A stretch of DNA of 64,000 nucleotides from an uncultured Christensenellaceae bacterium (GTDB lineage: Bacteria > Bacillota > Clostridia > Christensenellales > Pumilibacteraceae), in NCBI GenBank assembly GCA_910587455.1, contig CAJULK010000008.1:1-64000 (forward strand), read 5' to 3'. Of this stretch, positions 15,986 through 23,995 are shown in pieces. Each line of letters begins with the position of its first letter. Position 1 is the stretch's first letter. A program made the translations under genes and the position numbers. A model generated the notes under the pieces. It saw only the letters and a list, made by a program, of their open reading frames with translations, ran no database searches and was not told where the DNA came from.

Positions 15986-16814
15986 TTGGTTCCCGGGGCA
16001 TATGGCAAAATCGTCGCGCGAGATCGAGGCGAATTTATCCGTTTCGGATTGCGTGATATACGTGCTCGATTGCCGCGCCGTACGGTCGTGTTTCAATCCC
16101 ACGTTCGACAGAATAATAAACGTGCCCGTAGTTTACGTATTGAACAAAGCCGACACTGTGCCGCAGGAAGTCGCCGCGGCATGGGTGCGCGCGCTCGGCG
16201 TAAACGGGAACACGGCGCTTGCGACCGACGGAACCGATTCGTCCACGAGAAAAAGATTGCTCGGCGCCGTCAGATCTGTCTGTTCGCCGACGCTCGAAAA
16301 ACAGAGAAAACGCGGACTTAACGAACACTTGCGCGCTATGGTCGTCGGCGTGCCCAATACGGGCAAATCTACGCTCATAAACAGTCTGTGCGGCAAGGCG
16401 CGGCTCGATACCGGAAATAAAGCGGGTGTGACGCGGTCCGTAAAATGGGCACGGGTGGATTCTACGCTCGACGTTCTCGACACGCCCGGCACGCTGTATC
16501 CCAAGATATCCGACCGAAAAACGGGCGAAAATCTTGCGGTTATCGGCAGTATACGCGACGAAGTTTTAAGCGCGCCCGAGCTTGCAGTCGCTCTTATAGA
16601 CAGGCTCAACGCAATAGATCCGCATATACTTGCAAATCGTTTCGGACGGGCATTGACCGCTACATACGACGGACTCGAAGCGGCTGCTGTAGCGCGCGGT
16701 TATAAAATGCGCGGAGGATTGCCCGACGCAGACCGCGCCGCCGCAGCGCTTATAGACGATTTCCGTAAGGGAAGGCTCGGAAAAATAGCATTGGAGTACG
16801 CAGATGCCGAATGA
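15975..16814 (+). CDS. rbgA: Ribosome biogenesis GTPase RbgA (YlqF)
   Basis: A 279-residue circularly permuted GTPase for late 50S assembly. The motif order is G4 (NKAD, near residue 58), then G1 (GVPNTGKST, about 122-130) and G3 (DTPG, about 165), the permuted order of the YlqF/YawG group. The N-terminal INWFPGHMAKS is diagnostic and fixes the start at 15975. It overlaps trmD and rnhB by 11 nt each. Its C-terminal helical domain (about 200-279) is complete. Confidence 0.97.
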   Translation: MEINWFPGHMAKSSREIEANLSVSDCVIYVLDCRAVRSCFNPTFDRIINVPVVYVLNKADTVPQEVAAAWVRALGVNGNTALATDGTDSSTRKRLLGAVRSVCSPTLEKQRKRGLNEHLRAMVVGVPNTGKSTLINSLCGKARLDTGNKAGVTRSVKWARVDSTLDVLDTPGTLYPKISDRKTGENLAVIGSIRDEVLSAPELAVALIDRLNAIDPHILANRFGRALTATYDGLEAAAVARGYKMRGGLPDADRAAAALIDDFRKGRLGKIALEYADAE

Positions 16815-17478
16815 CGTTAAAGAAACACCGTTGCAAAAAACACTGCGACTGATGGAATTCGACAAAAATTTCGGAGTGAAAAGGATTTGCGGCGTGGACG
16901 AAGCGGGTCGCGGTCCGTTGGTCGGCGCCGTGTCCGTTTGCGCGTGCGTCATGCCTGTCGGCATGCCTATAGTCGGTATTGACGACAGCAAGAAACTCGG
17001 AGAAAAGACGCGTGAATCATTATTCGAAAAAATAACGGAAATCGCCGATTATTGCGTTGTGCTCATCGACAGTAAGACGATAGACGAAATAAATATTTTG
17101 CAGGCGACCAAGCTCGGTATGAAGCGAGCCGTGGAAGGACTGAAAATCCCGCCGGATATGGCTGTTGTAGATGCCGTAAAAGGTCTTGATATTGCGGTTC
17201 CTTACGCGTCTGTCATCAAAGCCGACGAAAAAAGTTATGCCACCGCCGCCGCTTCGATAATAGCCAAGGTGACGCGTGACAGAATCATGCGTGAGCTCGA
17301 CAAACTGTATCCGCAGTACGGCTTTGCGAAAAACAAAGGTTACGGAACAAAAGCGCATATTGCGGCGCTTAAAGAGTTCGGAGCCTGTCCCGAACACCGC
17401 AGAACGTTTATCAAAAACTTTTTCCCGTCGGGGAATATAACAGAGCTTTCAGTCACGGAGATCGGAGATGTTAGGTAG
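16804..17478 (+). CDS. rnhB: Ribonuclease HII
   Basis: A 224-residue RNase HII, which removes ribonucleotides from DNA-RNA hybrids. The catalytic DEAGRGPLVGAV block is near residues 33-44, DDSKKL follows near 61, and the later acidic residue lies in AVVDAVKGL (about 120). The C-terminal HRRTF segment is present. It begins with an ATG inside the rbgA end and overlaps yraN by 11 nt. Confidence 0.97.
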   Translation: MPNDVKETPLQKTLRLMEFDKNFGVKRICGVDEAGRGPLVGAVSVCACVMPVGMPIVGIDDSKKLGEKTRESLFEKITEIADYCVVLIDSKTIDEINILQATKLGMKRAVEGLKIPPDMAVVDAVKGLDIAVPYASVIKADEKSYATAAASIIAKVTRDRIMRELDKLYPQYGFAKNKGYGTKAHIAALKEFGACPEHRRTFIKNFFPSGNITELSVTEIGDVR

Positions 17479-17851
17479 ACCGCGTAAAAAACGAATAAAC
17501 GCTCGCGGCAGCAGCGGCGAGAATCTGGCGGTCAAGTATCTCGAAACGCACGGATACAGAGTGCTTGACAGGAATTATACTACAGACATAGGCGAGGTGG
17601 ATATTTTCGTCACGGACGAAAAAACGCTTGTGGCGGTCGAGGTCAAGTCGCGACTCTCGCTCGAATACGGTACGCCCGCCGAAGCGGTCGGATACGAAAA
17701 AATAAAGAAGATATCGCAGGTAACTTCGCAGTATATCAAACAGTTCAGGCTTTTCGGCGTTCCCGTAAGATTCGACGTTGTGGAAGTATACTTGCAAGAC
17801 AATACGGTCAATCATATTGTCAACGCGTTCGACAGCTTCATAAGATATTAG
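17468..17851 (+). CDS. yraN: UPF0102 family endonuclease-like protein YraN
   Basis: A 127-residue YraN/UPF0102 protein with a restriction-endonuclease-like fold. It shows GENLAVKYLETHGYRVLDRNY near the N-terminus, and the acidic GEVDIF plus VAVEVKSR motif that resembles a nuclease active site. It conventionally lies next to rnhB. Its molecular role is not settled. It is the last gene of the run with 11-nt overlaps, and a 58-bp gap leads to the ATP synthase promoter. Confidence 0.93.
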   Translation: MLGRPRKKRINARGSSGENLAVKYLETHGYRVLDRNYTTDIGEVDIFVTDEKTLVAVEVKSRLSLEYGTPAEAVGYEKIKKISQVTSQYIKQFRLFGVPVRFDVVEVYLQDNTVNHIVNAFDSFIRY

Positions 17852-17909
17852 CAACGGCATTTTCGATCGCAGAATTTGCCTGTAGTGTGTAATTTCTTTC
17901 ACAAAACAG

Positions 17910-17938
17910 TTGCTAAATTTTTTTCAACGTGATATATT
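17910..17938 (+). promoter_or_regulatory. Promoter of the ATP synthase operon
   Basis: TTGCTA (17910-17915) and TATATT (17933-17938) are 17 bp apart. The predicted start is near 17945, only about four bases before the atpB ATG at 17949, so the leader is almost absent. Confidence 0.7.
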
Positions 17939-17948
17939 GTGTGCTGAA

Positions 17949-18614
17949 ATGTTGGATTTGCATTTGCCCGAAATCGCACCGAAAGTGCTTTATACGATAG
18001 GCGACTTCGATATAACGGTAACGATGTTTTCGTGCATGATCGTAACGCTTTTTTTGATTGTGTTTGCCGTTATCGTCCGTGTCGCGTTTATACCGCGTTG
18101 GAACAAGGATTTCAAGCACACTTCGGCATTCAGAATGTTTATAGAATGGGCGGTGGGATTATTCGACGTCAATGCCAAAGACTTGACGGAAAATTATTCC
18201 AAAGCCATCGGTCCGCTGTATTTCGGTTGTTCGGCATTTATAATGTTCGGCGTTTTGATAGAGCTTTTCGGATTGCGCTCGCCGTTGAGCGATCTTAATT
18301 GCAACATCGTCCTCGGATTCACCACGTTCTTCGTCGTTCTCATTACGGGATTCATGAAAAAACGAGCCAAGCGTTTGACGCATTATGCCGCAGTCATACC
18401 GCTTGTTACCGATTGCGTCGTGCCGTTTTCTATGGCGCTCAGGTTGTTCGGCAGTATATTTTCGGGTTATTTGATAATGGAGATCGTATATGGCGTGATC
18501 CCGTATGTATTGCCGGTGATACTCGAACCGATCTTTACTCTTTTCCACGCATTGATGCAGGCGTATATATTTATGTTCCTGTCAATGAACTTCGTAAACG
18601 AAGCTATCGAATAA
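17949..18614 (+). CDS. atpB: ATP synthase Fo subunit a
   Basis: A 221-residue subunit a, the stator half of the ion channel. It has five to six hydrophobic helices. The essential arginine is in the helix reading ALRLFGS (usual ALRLFGN). The start ATG at 17949 has no Shine-Dalgarno and lies about 11 nt after the -10 box, so initiation is probably near-leaderless. It is the first gene of the atpB-E-F-(H'A)-G-D-C operon; no atpI was found. Confidence 0.95.
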   Translation: MLDLHLPEIAPKVLYTIGDFDITVTMFSCMIVTLFLIVFAVIVRVAFIPRWNKDFKHTSAFRMFIEWAVGLFDVNAKDLTENYSKAIGPLYFGCSAFIMFGVLIELFGLRSPLSDLNCNIVLGFTTFFVVLITGFMKKRAKRLTHYAAVIPLVTDCVVPFSMALRLFGSIFSGYLIMEIVYGVIPYVLPVILEPIFTLFHALMQAYIFMFLSMNFVNEAIE

Positions 18615-18631
18615 CATTTTCGGAGGTTATT

Positions 18632-18898
18632 ATGCAGTCTGTGATTTATGCGCTCATGCCGATTATGCCGCTTTTGGGCATCGACGGAATGGTCGCTCTC
18701 GGCGCGGGTATAGCCGCGCTTGCTTGTGTAGGCGCAGCTATAGGTATGGGTATTTCCACGGGCAAAGCCGTTGAAAGCATGGCGCGTCAGCCCGAAGCGA
18801 CAAAGCAAATACGTTCGTCGTTGTTTATAGGTCTCGCATTTTGCGAAACAACGGCTATTTACGGGTTGCTCGTAGCGATAATGCTGATAGTTATGTAA
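18632..18898 (+). CDS. atpE: ATP synthase Fo subunit c
   Basis: An 88-residue hairpin of two membrane helices forming the rotor ring. The ion-carrying carboxylate is Glu72 in FCETTAIYG. The position where sodium-type rings carry Gln (GIGPGIGQG) is Met39 here (GAAIGMG), so proton coupling is more likely than sodium; this is an inference from known Na+ motifs. CGGAGG precedes the ATG. The loop ARQPEA between the helices is canonical. Confidence 0.96.
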   Translation: MQSVIYALMPIMPLLGIDGMVALGAGIAALACVGAAIGMGISTGKAVESMARQPEATKQIRSSLFIGLAFCETTAIYGLLVAIMLIVM

Positions 18899-18913
18899 TC
18901 GGGTGCGCGAATC

Positions 18914-19435
18914 ATGAAAGCGTTTATTGTCGCCGACATACTCGAAACTTTCGGGCTTGATTGGCGTTCCATGCTGTTTTATCTCGGTAACTTCGTCTTG
19001 CTTGTCGGAGTGCTCATAGGCGTATTGTATAAGCCTGTTAAAAACATGCTGAAAAACAAGCGCAAGAGTCTTGACGATACTTTTGCCGAGAATCAAAAGC
19101 TCAAAGACGAGAGCGAAAAAGCAAAAGCCGAGTACGAAAAACTTTCCGAGGATATGAAGCTCGAGAGCGCGCGTATTGCCGCGGAGGTAGCCAAGTCTGC
19201 CGAAGCCCGTGCCGAAGCCGTTATTGTCGATGCGCAGGAACAGGCAAAAGCGATTGTGGACGCAGCCAAAAAGGATGCGGCGTCGCAAAAAGAGCAGCTT
19301 CGTACAGAATATCGTGAAAGCGTAAACAGACTGTCTGTTCAGATTGCGCAAAAAGTGCTCGAACGCGAAGTTACCGAAAAAGATAATTCCGTGCTTATAG
19401 AACAGGCACTGTCCGATTGGGAGGCTGCCGATTGA
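18914..19435 (+). CDS. atpF: ATP synthase Fo subunit b
   Basis: A 173-residue subunit b: one N-terminal membrane helix (about residues 19-40, FYLGNFVLLVGVLIGVL) followed by a long charged coiled coil to the C-terminus. It is the peripheral stalk that holds F1. In normal enzymes its C-terminal end contacts the delta C-terminal domain, which here is fused onto alpha, the next gene. The stop TGA overlaps the ATG of the fusion gene by 1 nt. Confidence 0.95.
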   Translation: MKAFIVADILETFGLDWRSMLFYLGNFVLLVGVLIGVLYKPVKNMLKNKRKSLDDTFAENQKLKDESEKAKAEYEKLSEDMKLESARIAAEVAKSAEARAEAVIVDAQEQAKAIVDAAKKDAASQKEQLRTEYRESVNRLSVQIAQKVLEREVTEKDNSVLIEQALSDWEAAD

Positions 19436-21294
19436 TGGGCGCCCGTATTATAGAAGTTACTTCCGCGGCAGAACTTTCGGCCGCGCAGAAGAAACGCGTC
19501 GAAAAGGTCTTTTCCGATAAACATAAAGGCGAAAAGACGGAATTCGTATACAGAATAGATTTGGAACTTATCGGCGGTATTCTCGTTGCGGACGGCGATA
19601 AGTTTTATGACGGAACCGTAAGATCGCAGGTCGACAAACTCGACCGCGATTATATAATGAGCGATAATTTCGTAGAAGCTGCGCAAATGCCGCGCAAAAA
19701 GAATCGTGCCAAGTCAAAGCGCAAGTCCGAGAGCGAGGTGCAAACACCGCGCGCCGAAACGCCGACGGAGTTTACTGCCGAACAGATACGTAACAACGTC
19801 GAGAGCGAACTTTCCAAACATATTGCCGATTACACTAAATCGTTTGACGTAAGTCATGCGGGCAGTGTGGAATTTTGCGGCGACGGCGTAATAATAGCAA
19901 GCGGTCTTTCGAATGCCGCTTACGGAGAAATGCTGCAGATAGAGAACGGAGCGCAGGCTATAGTTTTAAGCCTCGAAAACGATCAGGTGGGCGCAATAGT
20001 TCTCGATGACGACGACAAAGTATCGGCGCATATGCTCGTAAAGACTACGGGTATGATAGTGTCCGTGCCCGTGGGCGATAAATTGCTCGGCAGAGTTGTA
20101 GATCCGCTCGGAAAACCCGTGGACGGTCTCGGTAGTTTCGTTGCCGATAAATACAGACCGATAGAATCTCCCGCGCCTGCGATTAAAGACCGCGGCAAAG
20201 TTAATACTCCTATGCAGACGGGACTTCTTGCGGTCGACTCAATGATCCCGATCGGCAGAGGTCAGCGCGAGTTGATCATAGGCGACCGACAGACGGGTAA
20301 AACTTCCATTGCGGTAGATACGATTATAAATCAAAAGGGTAAAGACGTAATATGCGTATACGTCGCCATCGGTCAGAAATCGTCTACCGTTTCGACGGTT
20401 GTCAACACTCTGACCGAGTGCGGAGCAATGGATTACACCGTTGTAGTGAGCGCAACGGCCCGCGACAGCGCGCCGCTTCAATATATAGCGCCTTACGCCG
20501 GCTGCGCTATTGCCGAAGAATTTATGTATGCCGGAAAGGACGTTTTGATAGTATATGACGATTTAAGCAAGCATGCCGTGGCTTACAGAGCGATGAGTTT
20601 GTTGCTTAAACGTCCTCCCGGACGCGAAGCGTTTCCTGGCGATATTTTTTATCTTCATTCGCGTCTTCTCGAAAGAGCGGCAAAACTTTCTCCCGATCTC
20701 GGCGGCGGTTCCATAACGGCGCTTCCGATCGTCGAAACGCTTGCGGGCGATATTTCCGCATACATTCCTACCAACATAATTTCGATAACGGACGGACAGA
20801 TATATCTCGAAAGCGATCTTTTCAATGCGGGCACGCGTCCGGCTATAAACGTCGGGCTTTCCGTGTCGCGTGTGGGAAGAAGCGCGCAGAACAAAGCGAT
20901 GCGACGCGTATCGGGCAAGCTGCGCATAGATCTTTCGCAGTACCGCGAGCTTGCGGCGTTTGCACAGTTCGGTGCGGATCTCGACGAAGATACTTCGCGC
21001 ATGCTCGAACACGGAAAACGCACGAGCGAGGTGTTAAAGCAGGACGTCCACCGTCCGATGCGCGTCGAGCATCAAGTCATATTGCTGTATTTGACGACAA
21101 AAGAACTTTTGAAGGACATTCCCGTCACAAAAATTACCGAGTTCAAAGATGAATTCATTAAGTATTTCGACATCAATCATGCCGATATTATAGAAGAACT
21201 CGAAGCCGGCGGCGATTTGACAATGGATATGGGTATTGCAATAGAAGACGCGGTTACCGAATTTGCAGTGTATTTTATGCGGGAGGGTAAATGA
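19435..21294 (+). CDS. atpA: ATP synthase delta C-terminal domain - alpha fusion
   Basis: A 619-residue protein against about 503 for normal alpha. Residues about 1-72 read as the C-terminal domain of delta/OSCP: a VTSAAELS start, a VEKVF helix, then IDLELIGGILV and a YDGTVRSQVDKL end, matching the LIGG and DGSV signatures of AtpH. A basic linker (PRKKNRAKSKRKS) follows, then alpha from about residue 112. Alpha is complete: P-loop GDRQTGKTS near 283, about 113 residues later than usual, and SVSRVGRSAQ with the arginine finger. The ATG at 19435 follows GGGAGG. The delta N-terminal helical domain is missing, and no separate atpH exists in the operon. Confidence 0.93.
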   Translation: MGARIIEVTSAAELSAAQKKRVEKVFSDKHKGEKTEFVYRIDLELIGGILVADGDKFYDGTVRSQVDKLDRDYIMSDNFVEAAQMPRKKNRAKSKRKSESEVQTPRAETPTEFTAEQIRNNVESELSKHIADYTKSFDVSHAGSVEFCGDGVIIASGLSNAAYGEMLQIENGAQAIVLSLENDQVGAIVLDDDDKVSAHMLVKTTGMIVSVPVGDKLLGRVVDPLGKPVDGLGSFVADKYRPIESPAPAIKDRGKVNTPMQTGLLAVDSMIPIGRGQRELIIGDRQTGKTSIAVDTIINQKGKDVICVYVAIGQKSSTVSTVVNTLTECGAMDYTVVVSATARDSAPLQYIAPYAGCAIAEEFMYAGKDVLIVYDDLSKHAVAYRAMSLLLKRPPGREAFPGDIFYLHSRLLERAAKLSPDLGGGSITALPIVETLAGDISAYIPTNIISITDGQIYLESDLFNAGTRPAINVGLSVSRVGRSAQNKAMRRVSGKLRIDLSQYRELAAFAQFGADLDEDTSRMLEHGKRTSEVLKQDVHRPMRVEHQVILLYLTTKELLKDIPVTKITEFKDEFIKYFDINHADIIEELEAGGDLTMDMGIAIEDAVTEFAVYFMREGK

Positions 21295-22145
21295 ACAGCC
21301 TGTCCGATATAAAACGCAGACTTATTTCAGTCAAGCAAACGCGGCAAATAACGGGCGCCATGGAGACCATTTCTATCGCTAAAATGCAGAAAGCATTGGC
21401 GCGTTTCGACTCGTACGGAATTTATGCCGATGCCGTCGAACAGGCGTTAATAAGCATGTTGTCGTGCGGCGACGAATTAACCGCGCATTACACGTCAACG
21501 GCGCGTGGCGGAAAACTGTATATTGTTATTGCTTCCGACAAAGGTCTGTGCGGCGGATTCAATCACGATGTTTTTAAGCTCGCGGATTCGGTTATCGAAA
21601 GAGATTGTACGGTCATTCCGATAGGTCAGACGGCGGCGGACCATTATTCGTCGGCAAAAAACGTCGATATGCGGTTTGTTTCGCTCGGCTATTCTCCCGA
21701 TTACGCAAAAGTAATGCCGCTTGCCGAAACGGTTATCGACGGCTTCGGTAATGACTTCGGAAGCGTTGCGCTCATTTATACAAAGCTCATTTCGCATACG
21801 GCGTGGAAGCCTGTCATAAAAACCGTTTTGCCCGTTTCGAGCGATATGCGTTCCAATGTAGGAGCGGGTTCGGCAACCGTTGCGGAACCGTCGGCGAACG
21901 AAGTTTTGAAAACGCTGTTGCCGCTGTATATCTCGAGCGCTTGTTACGGTGCGCTTCTCGGCAGCAGCGCCGCAGAACACAGCGCGAGACGCGTTGCTAT
22001 GTCGTCGTCTACGAAAAGCGCCGACGAGATGATAGAAACTCTGTCGATTGAGTATAACCGCGCGCGGCAAAATACCGTGACGGAACAGATAACGGAAATT
22101 ATCGGATCTATGAGCGCGCTCGGCGCGGCAGGAGAAAGACGATGA
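21291..22145 (+). CDS. atpG: ATP synthase F1 subunit gamma
   Basis: A 284-residue gamma subunit, the rotating shaft. The N-terminal helix has IKRRLISVKQTRQITGAM (usual IKRRI..VK.T.QITKAM), the middle has SDKGLCGGFN, and the C-terminal helix has YNRARQNTVTEQITEIIG, all matching the family. It overlaps the alpha fusion by 4 nt (ATGA) and atpD by 4 nt, giving tight translational coupling. Confidence 0.96.
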   Translation: MNSLSDIKRRLISVKQTRQITGAMETISIAKMQKALARFDSYGIYADAVEQALISMLSCGDELTAHYTSTARGGKLYIVIASDKGLCGGFNHDVFKLADSVIERDCTVIPIGQTAADHYSSAKNVDMRFVSLGYSPDYAKVMPLAETVIDGFGNDFGSVALIYTKLISHTAWKPVIKTVLPVSSDMRSNVGAGSATVAEPSANEVLKTLLPLYISSACYGALLGSSAAEHSARRVAMSSSTKSADEMIETLSIEYNRARQNTVTEQITEIIGSMSALGAAGERR

Positions 22146-23566
22146 AAAGAGAACTTAACCGCGGCGTAGTAACCGTTGTGCTCGGTCCCGTCGTTGACGT
22201 CAGGTTTGAGACAAAGCTACCCAAGATTTACGAAAAGGTCATTATAGACACGCACGACATGATCGCAAGCGGATCGCAGCAGCCTATGGAAGGTATGGTG
22301 GCGCTCGAAGTAATGAGTCATATTCCGCCGTCTACTGCACGTTGCATAGCGCTCGAACCTACCGAGGGACTGTCGCGCGGCATGTCCGCATACGGAACGG
22401 GACATTCGATTTCGGTGCCCGTCGGCGAAGCCGTGCTCGGCAGAGTCATGAACGTACTCGGCGATCCGATTGACGGTAAAGGCGATATAAACGCAGAAAC
22501 GCATAGGTCGATACACCGCAAAGCGCCAGAGTTTTACGAACAGAAAAACGGCGTGGAAATAATGGAAACGGGTATCAAAGTCATAGATCTTACCGCGCCG
22601 TATCTTCGCGGCGGCAAGATAGGTCTGTTCGGCGGTGCAGGCGTCGGTAAAACGGTTCTTATAATGGAGCTGATCCACAACGTAGCCAAAGAGCACGGCG
22701 GATATTCGATTTTTACGGGTGTTGGCGAACGCAGTCGCGAAGGCTTCGAAATGATTCAGGACATGACCGAGGGCGGAGTTCTCGATAAGACGGCGCTCGT
22801 ATTCGGGCAAATGAACGAGCCGCCCGGCTCGCGTATGCGCACGGCTCTTACGGGTCTTACGCTCGCCGAGTATTTCCGTGACGAAATGAATAAAGACGTT
22901 CTGTTGTTTATCGACAATATATACAGATACATTCAGGCGGGATCGGAAGTATCGGCGCTTCTCGGCAGATTGCCGTCCGCGGTCGGATATCAACCTACGC
23001 TCGCGACCGAGCTCGGCGCGCTCGAAGAGCGCATAGCGACTACTAAGAACGGATCGATCACTTCGATTCAGGCAGTATACGTTCCTGCTGACGATATCAC
23101 CGATCCTGCGCCCGCAGCGATATTTACGCACCTCGACGCAACAACTGTTTTGAGCAGAAGAATAGTCGAGCAAGGTATCTATCCCGCAGTCGATCCGCTG
23201 CAGTCTACGAGCCGAATTTTGGAAAAATCCATTCTCGGTTCATTCCATTACGATACTGCTCGCGGCGTGCAAGCGACATTACAGCGGTATAACGATCTTT
23301 CCGATATCATATCTATTCTCGGAATGGACGAGTTGTCCGACGAGGACAAGGCGCTCGTTCACCGCGCACGCAAATTGCAAAGATTTTTCTCGCAGCCGCT
23401 GTCGGTGGCAAAGAGCTTTACGGGCGTGGAAGGGCGTTACGTGCCGCTTAAAACTACGCTCGAATGTTTTTCCGCCATTCTTAAAGGAGAAGCGGATAAA
23501 TATCCCGAGTCTGCGTTCTTCATGGTCGGAGATCTCGACGAAGTCAAGGAGAAAGCGTTTAATTGA
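22142..23566 (+). CDS. atpD: ATP synthase F1 subunit beta
   Basis: A 474-residue catalytic beta subunit. The P-loop is GGAGVGKTV (near residue 164), with GERSREG carrying the catalytic Glu and GRLPSAVGYQPTLATE after it. The segment usually reading DNIFRF is DNIYRY here. The DELSDEDK/DELSEEDK region and the normal length indicate an intact enzyme. It overlaps atpG and atpC by 4 nt each. Confidence 0.98.
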   Translation: MKRELNRGVVTVVLGPVVDVRFETKLPKIYEKVIIDTHDMIASGSQQPMEGMVALEVMSHIPPSTARCIALEPTEGLSRGMSAYGTGHSISVPVGEAVLGRVMNVLGDPIDGKGDINAETHRSIHRKAPEFYEQKNGVEIMETGIKVIDLTAPYLRGGKIGLFGGAGVGKTVLIMELIHNVAKEHGGYSIFTGVGERSREGFEMIQDMTEGGVLDKTALVFGQMNEPPGSRMRTALTGLTLAEYFRDEMNKDVLLFIDNIYRYIQAGSEVSALLGRLPSAVGYQPTLATELGALEERIATTKNGSITSIQAVYVPADDITDPAPAAIFTHLDATTVLSRRIVEQGIYPAVDPLQSTSRILEKSILGSFHYDTARGVQATLQRYNDLSDIISILGMDELSDEDKALVHRARKLQRFFSQPLSVAKSFTGVEGRYVPLKTTLECFSAILKGEADKYPESAFFMVGDLDEVKEKAFN

Positions 23567-23958
23567 GCACGTTCCCGTTAAGAATAATCACGCCCGCAGG
23601 CGAGTTCTATTCGGGCGAAGTGGAATATCTCGGCGCAACAACTACCGACGGCAGAATAGGATTTATGCGCGGCGCTCTTCCGCGCGTCTGCGTGCTTGTC
23701 GGAGGTCGTATCGATATTAAGACGTCGGTGATCGAAATGTCTGCCGTATCGGGAAACGGCGTCATCAATATTGCGTCGGACGGGATAACGGTAGTTACCG
23801 AATCGTGTAGATTTTCGAATGACGGTTCTGACGATGTTTCGGAAGCCGTCGAGCGCAAGGACGACGAACATGCGTCCATGCGCGATTATAAACGTGCCAA
23901 AGCTCAGATCGCTTCTACGATCAAAAAGATGAAAGACAGAAATCAGTCGGATAATTGA
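23563..23958 (+). CDS. atpC: ATP synthase F1 subunit epsilon
   Basis: A 131-residue epsilon subunit with the N-terminal beta-sandwich (FPLRIITPAGEFYSGEVEYL) and a shorter C-terminal helical hairpin that may regulate ATP hydrolysis. The start is TTG at 23563 overlapping the atpD stop by 4 nt. It is the last atp gene; alr follows after 37 bp without a visible terminator. Confidence 0.94.
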   Translation: MSTFPLRIITPAGEFYSGEVEYLGATTTDGRIGFMRGALPRVCVLVGGRIDIKTSVIEMSAVSGNGVINIASDGITVVTESCRFSNDGSDDVSEAVERKDDEHASMRDYKRAKAQIASTIKKMKDRNQSDN

Positions 23959-23995
23959 AGAACGCTCGCATGGTTTGACGCATACATAAATCTAA

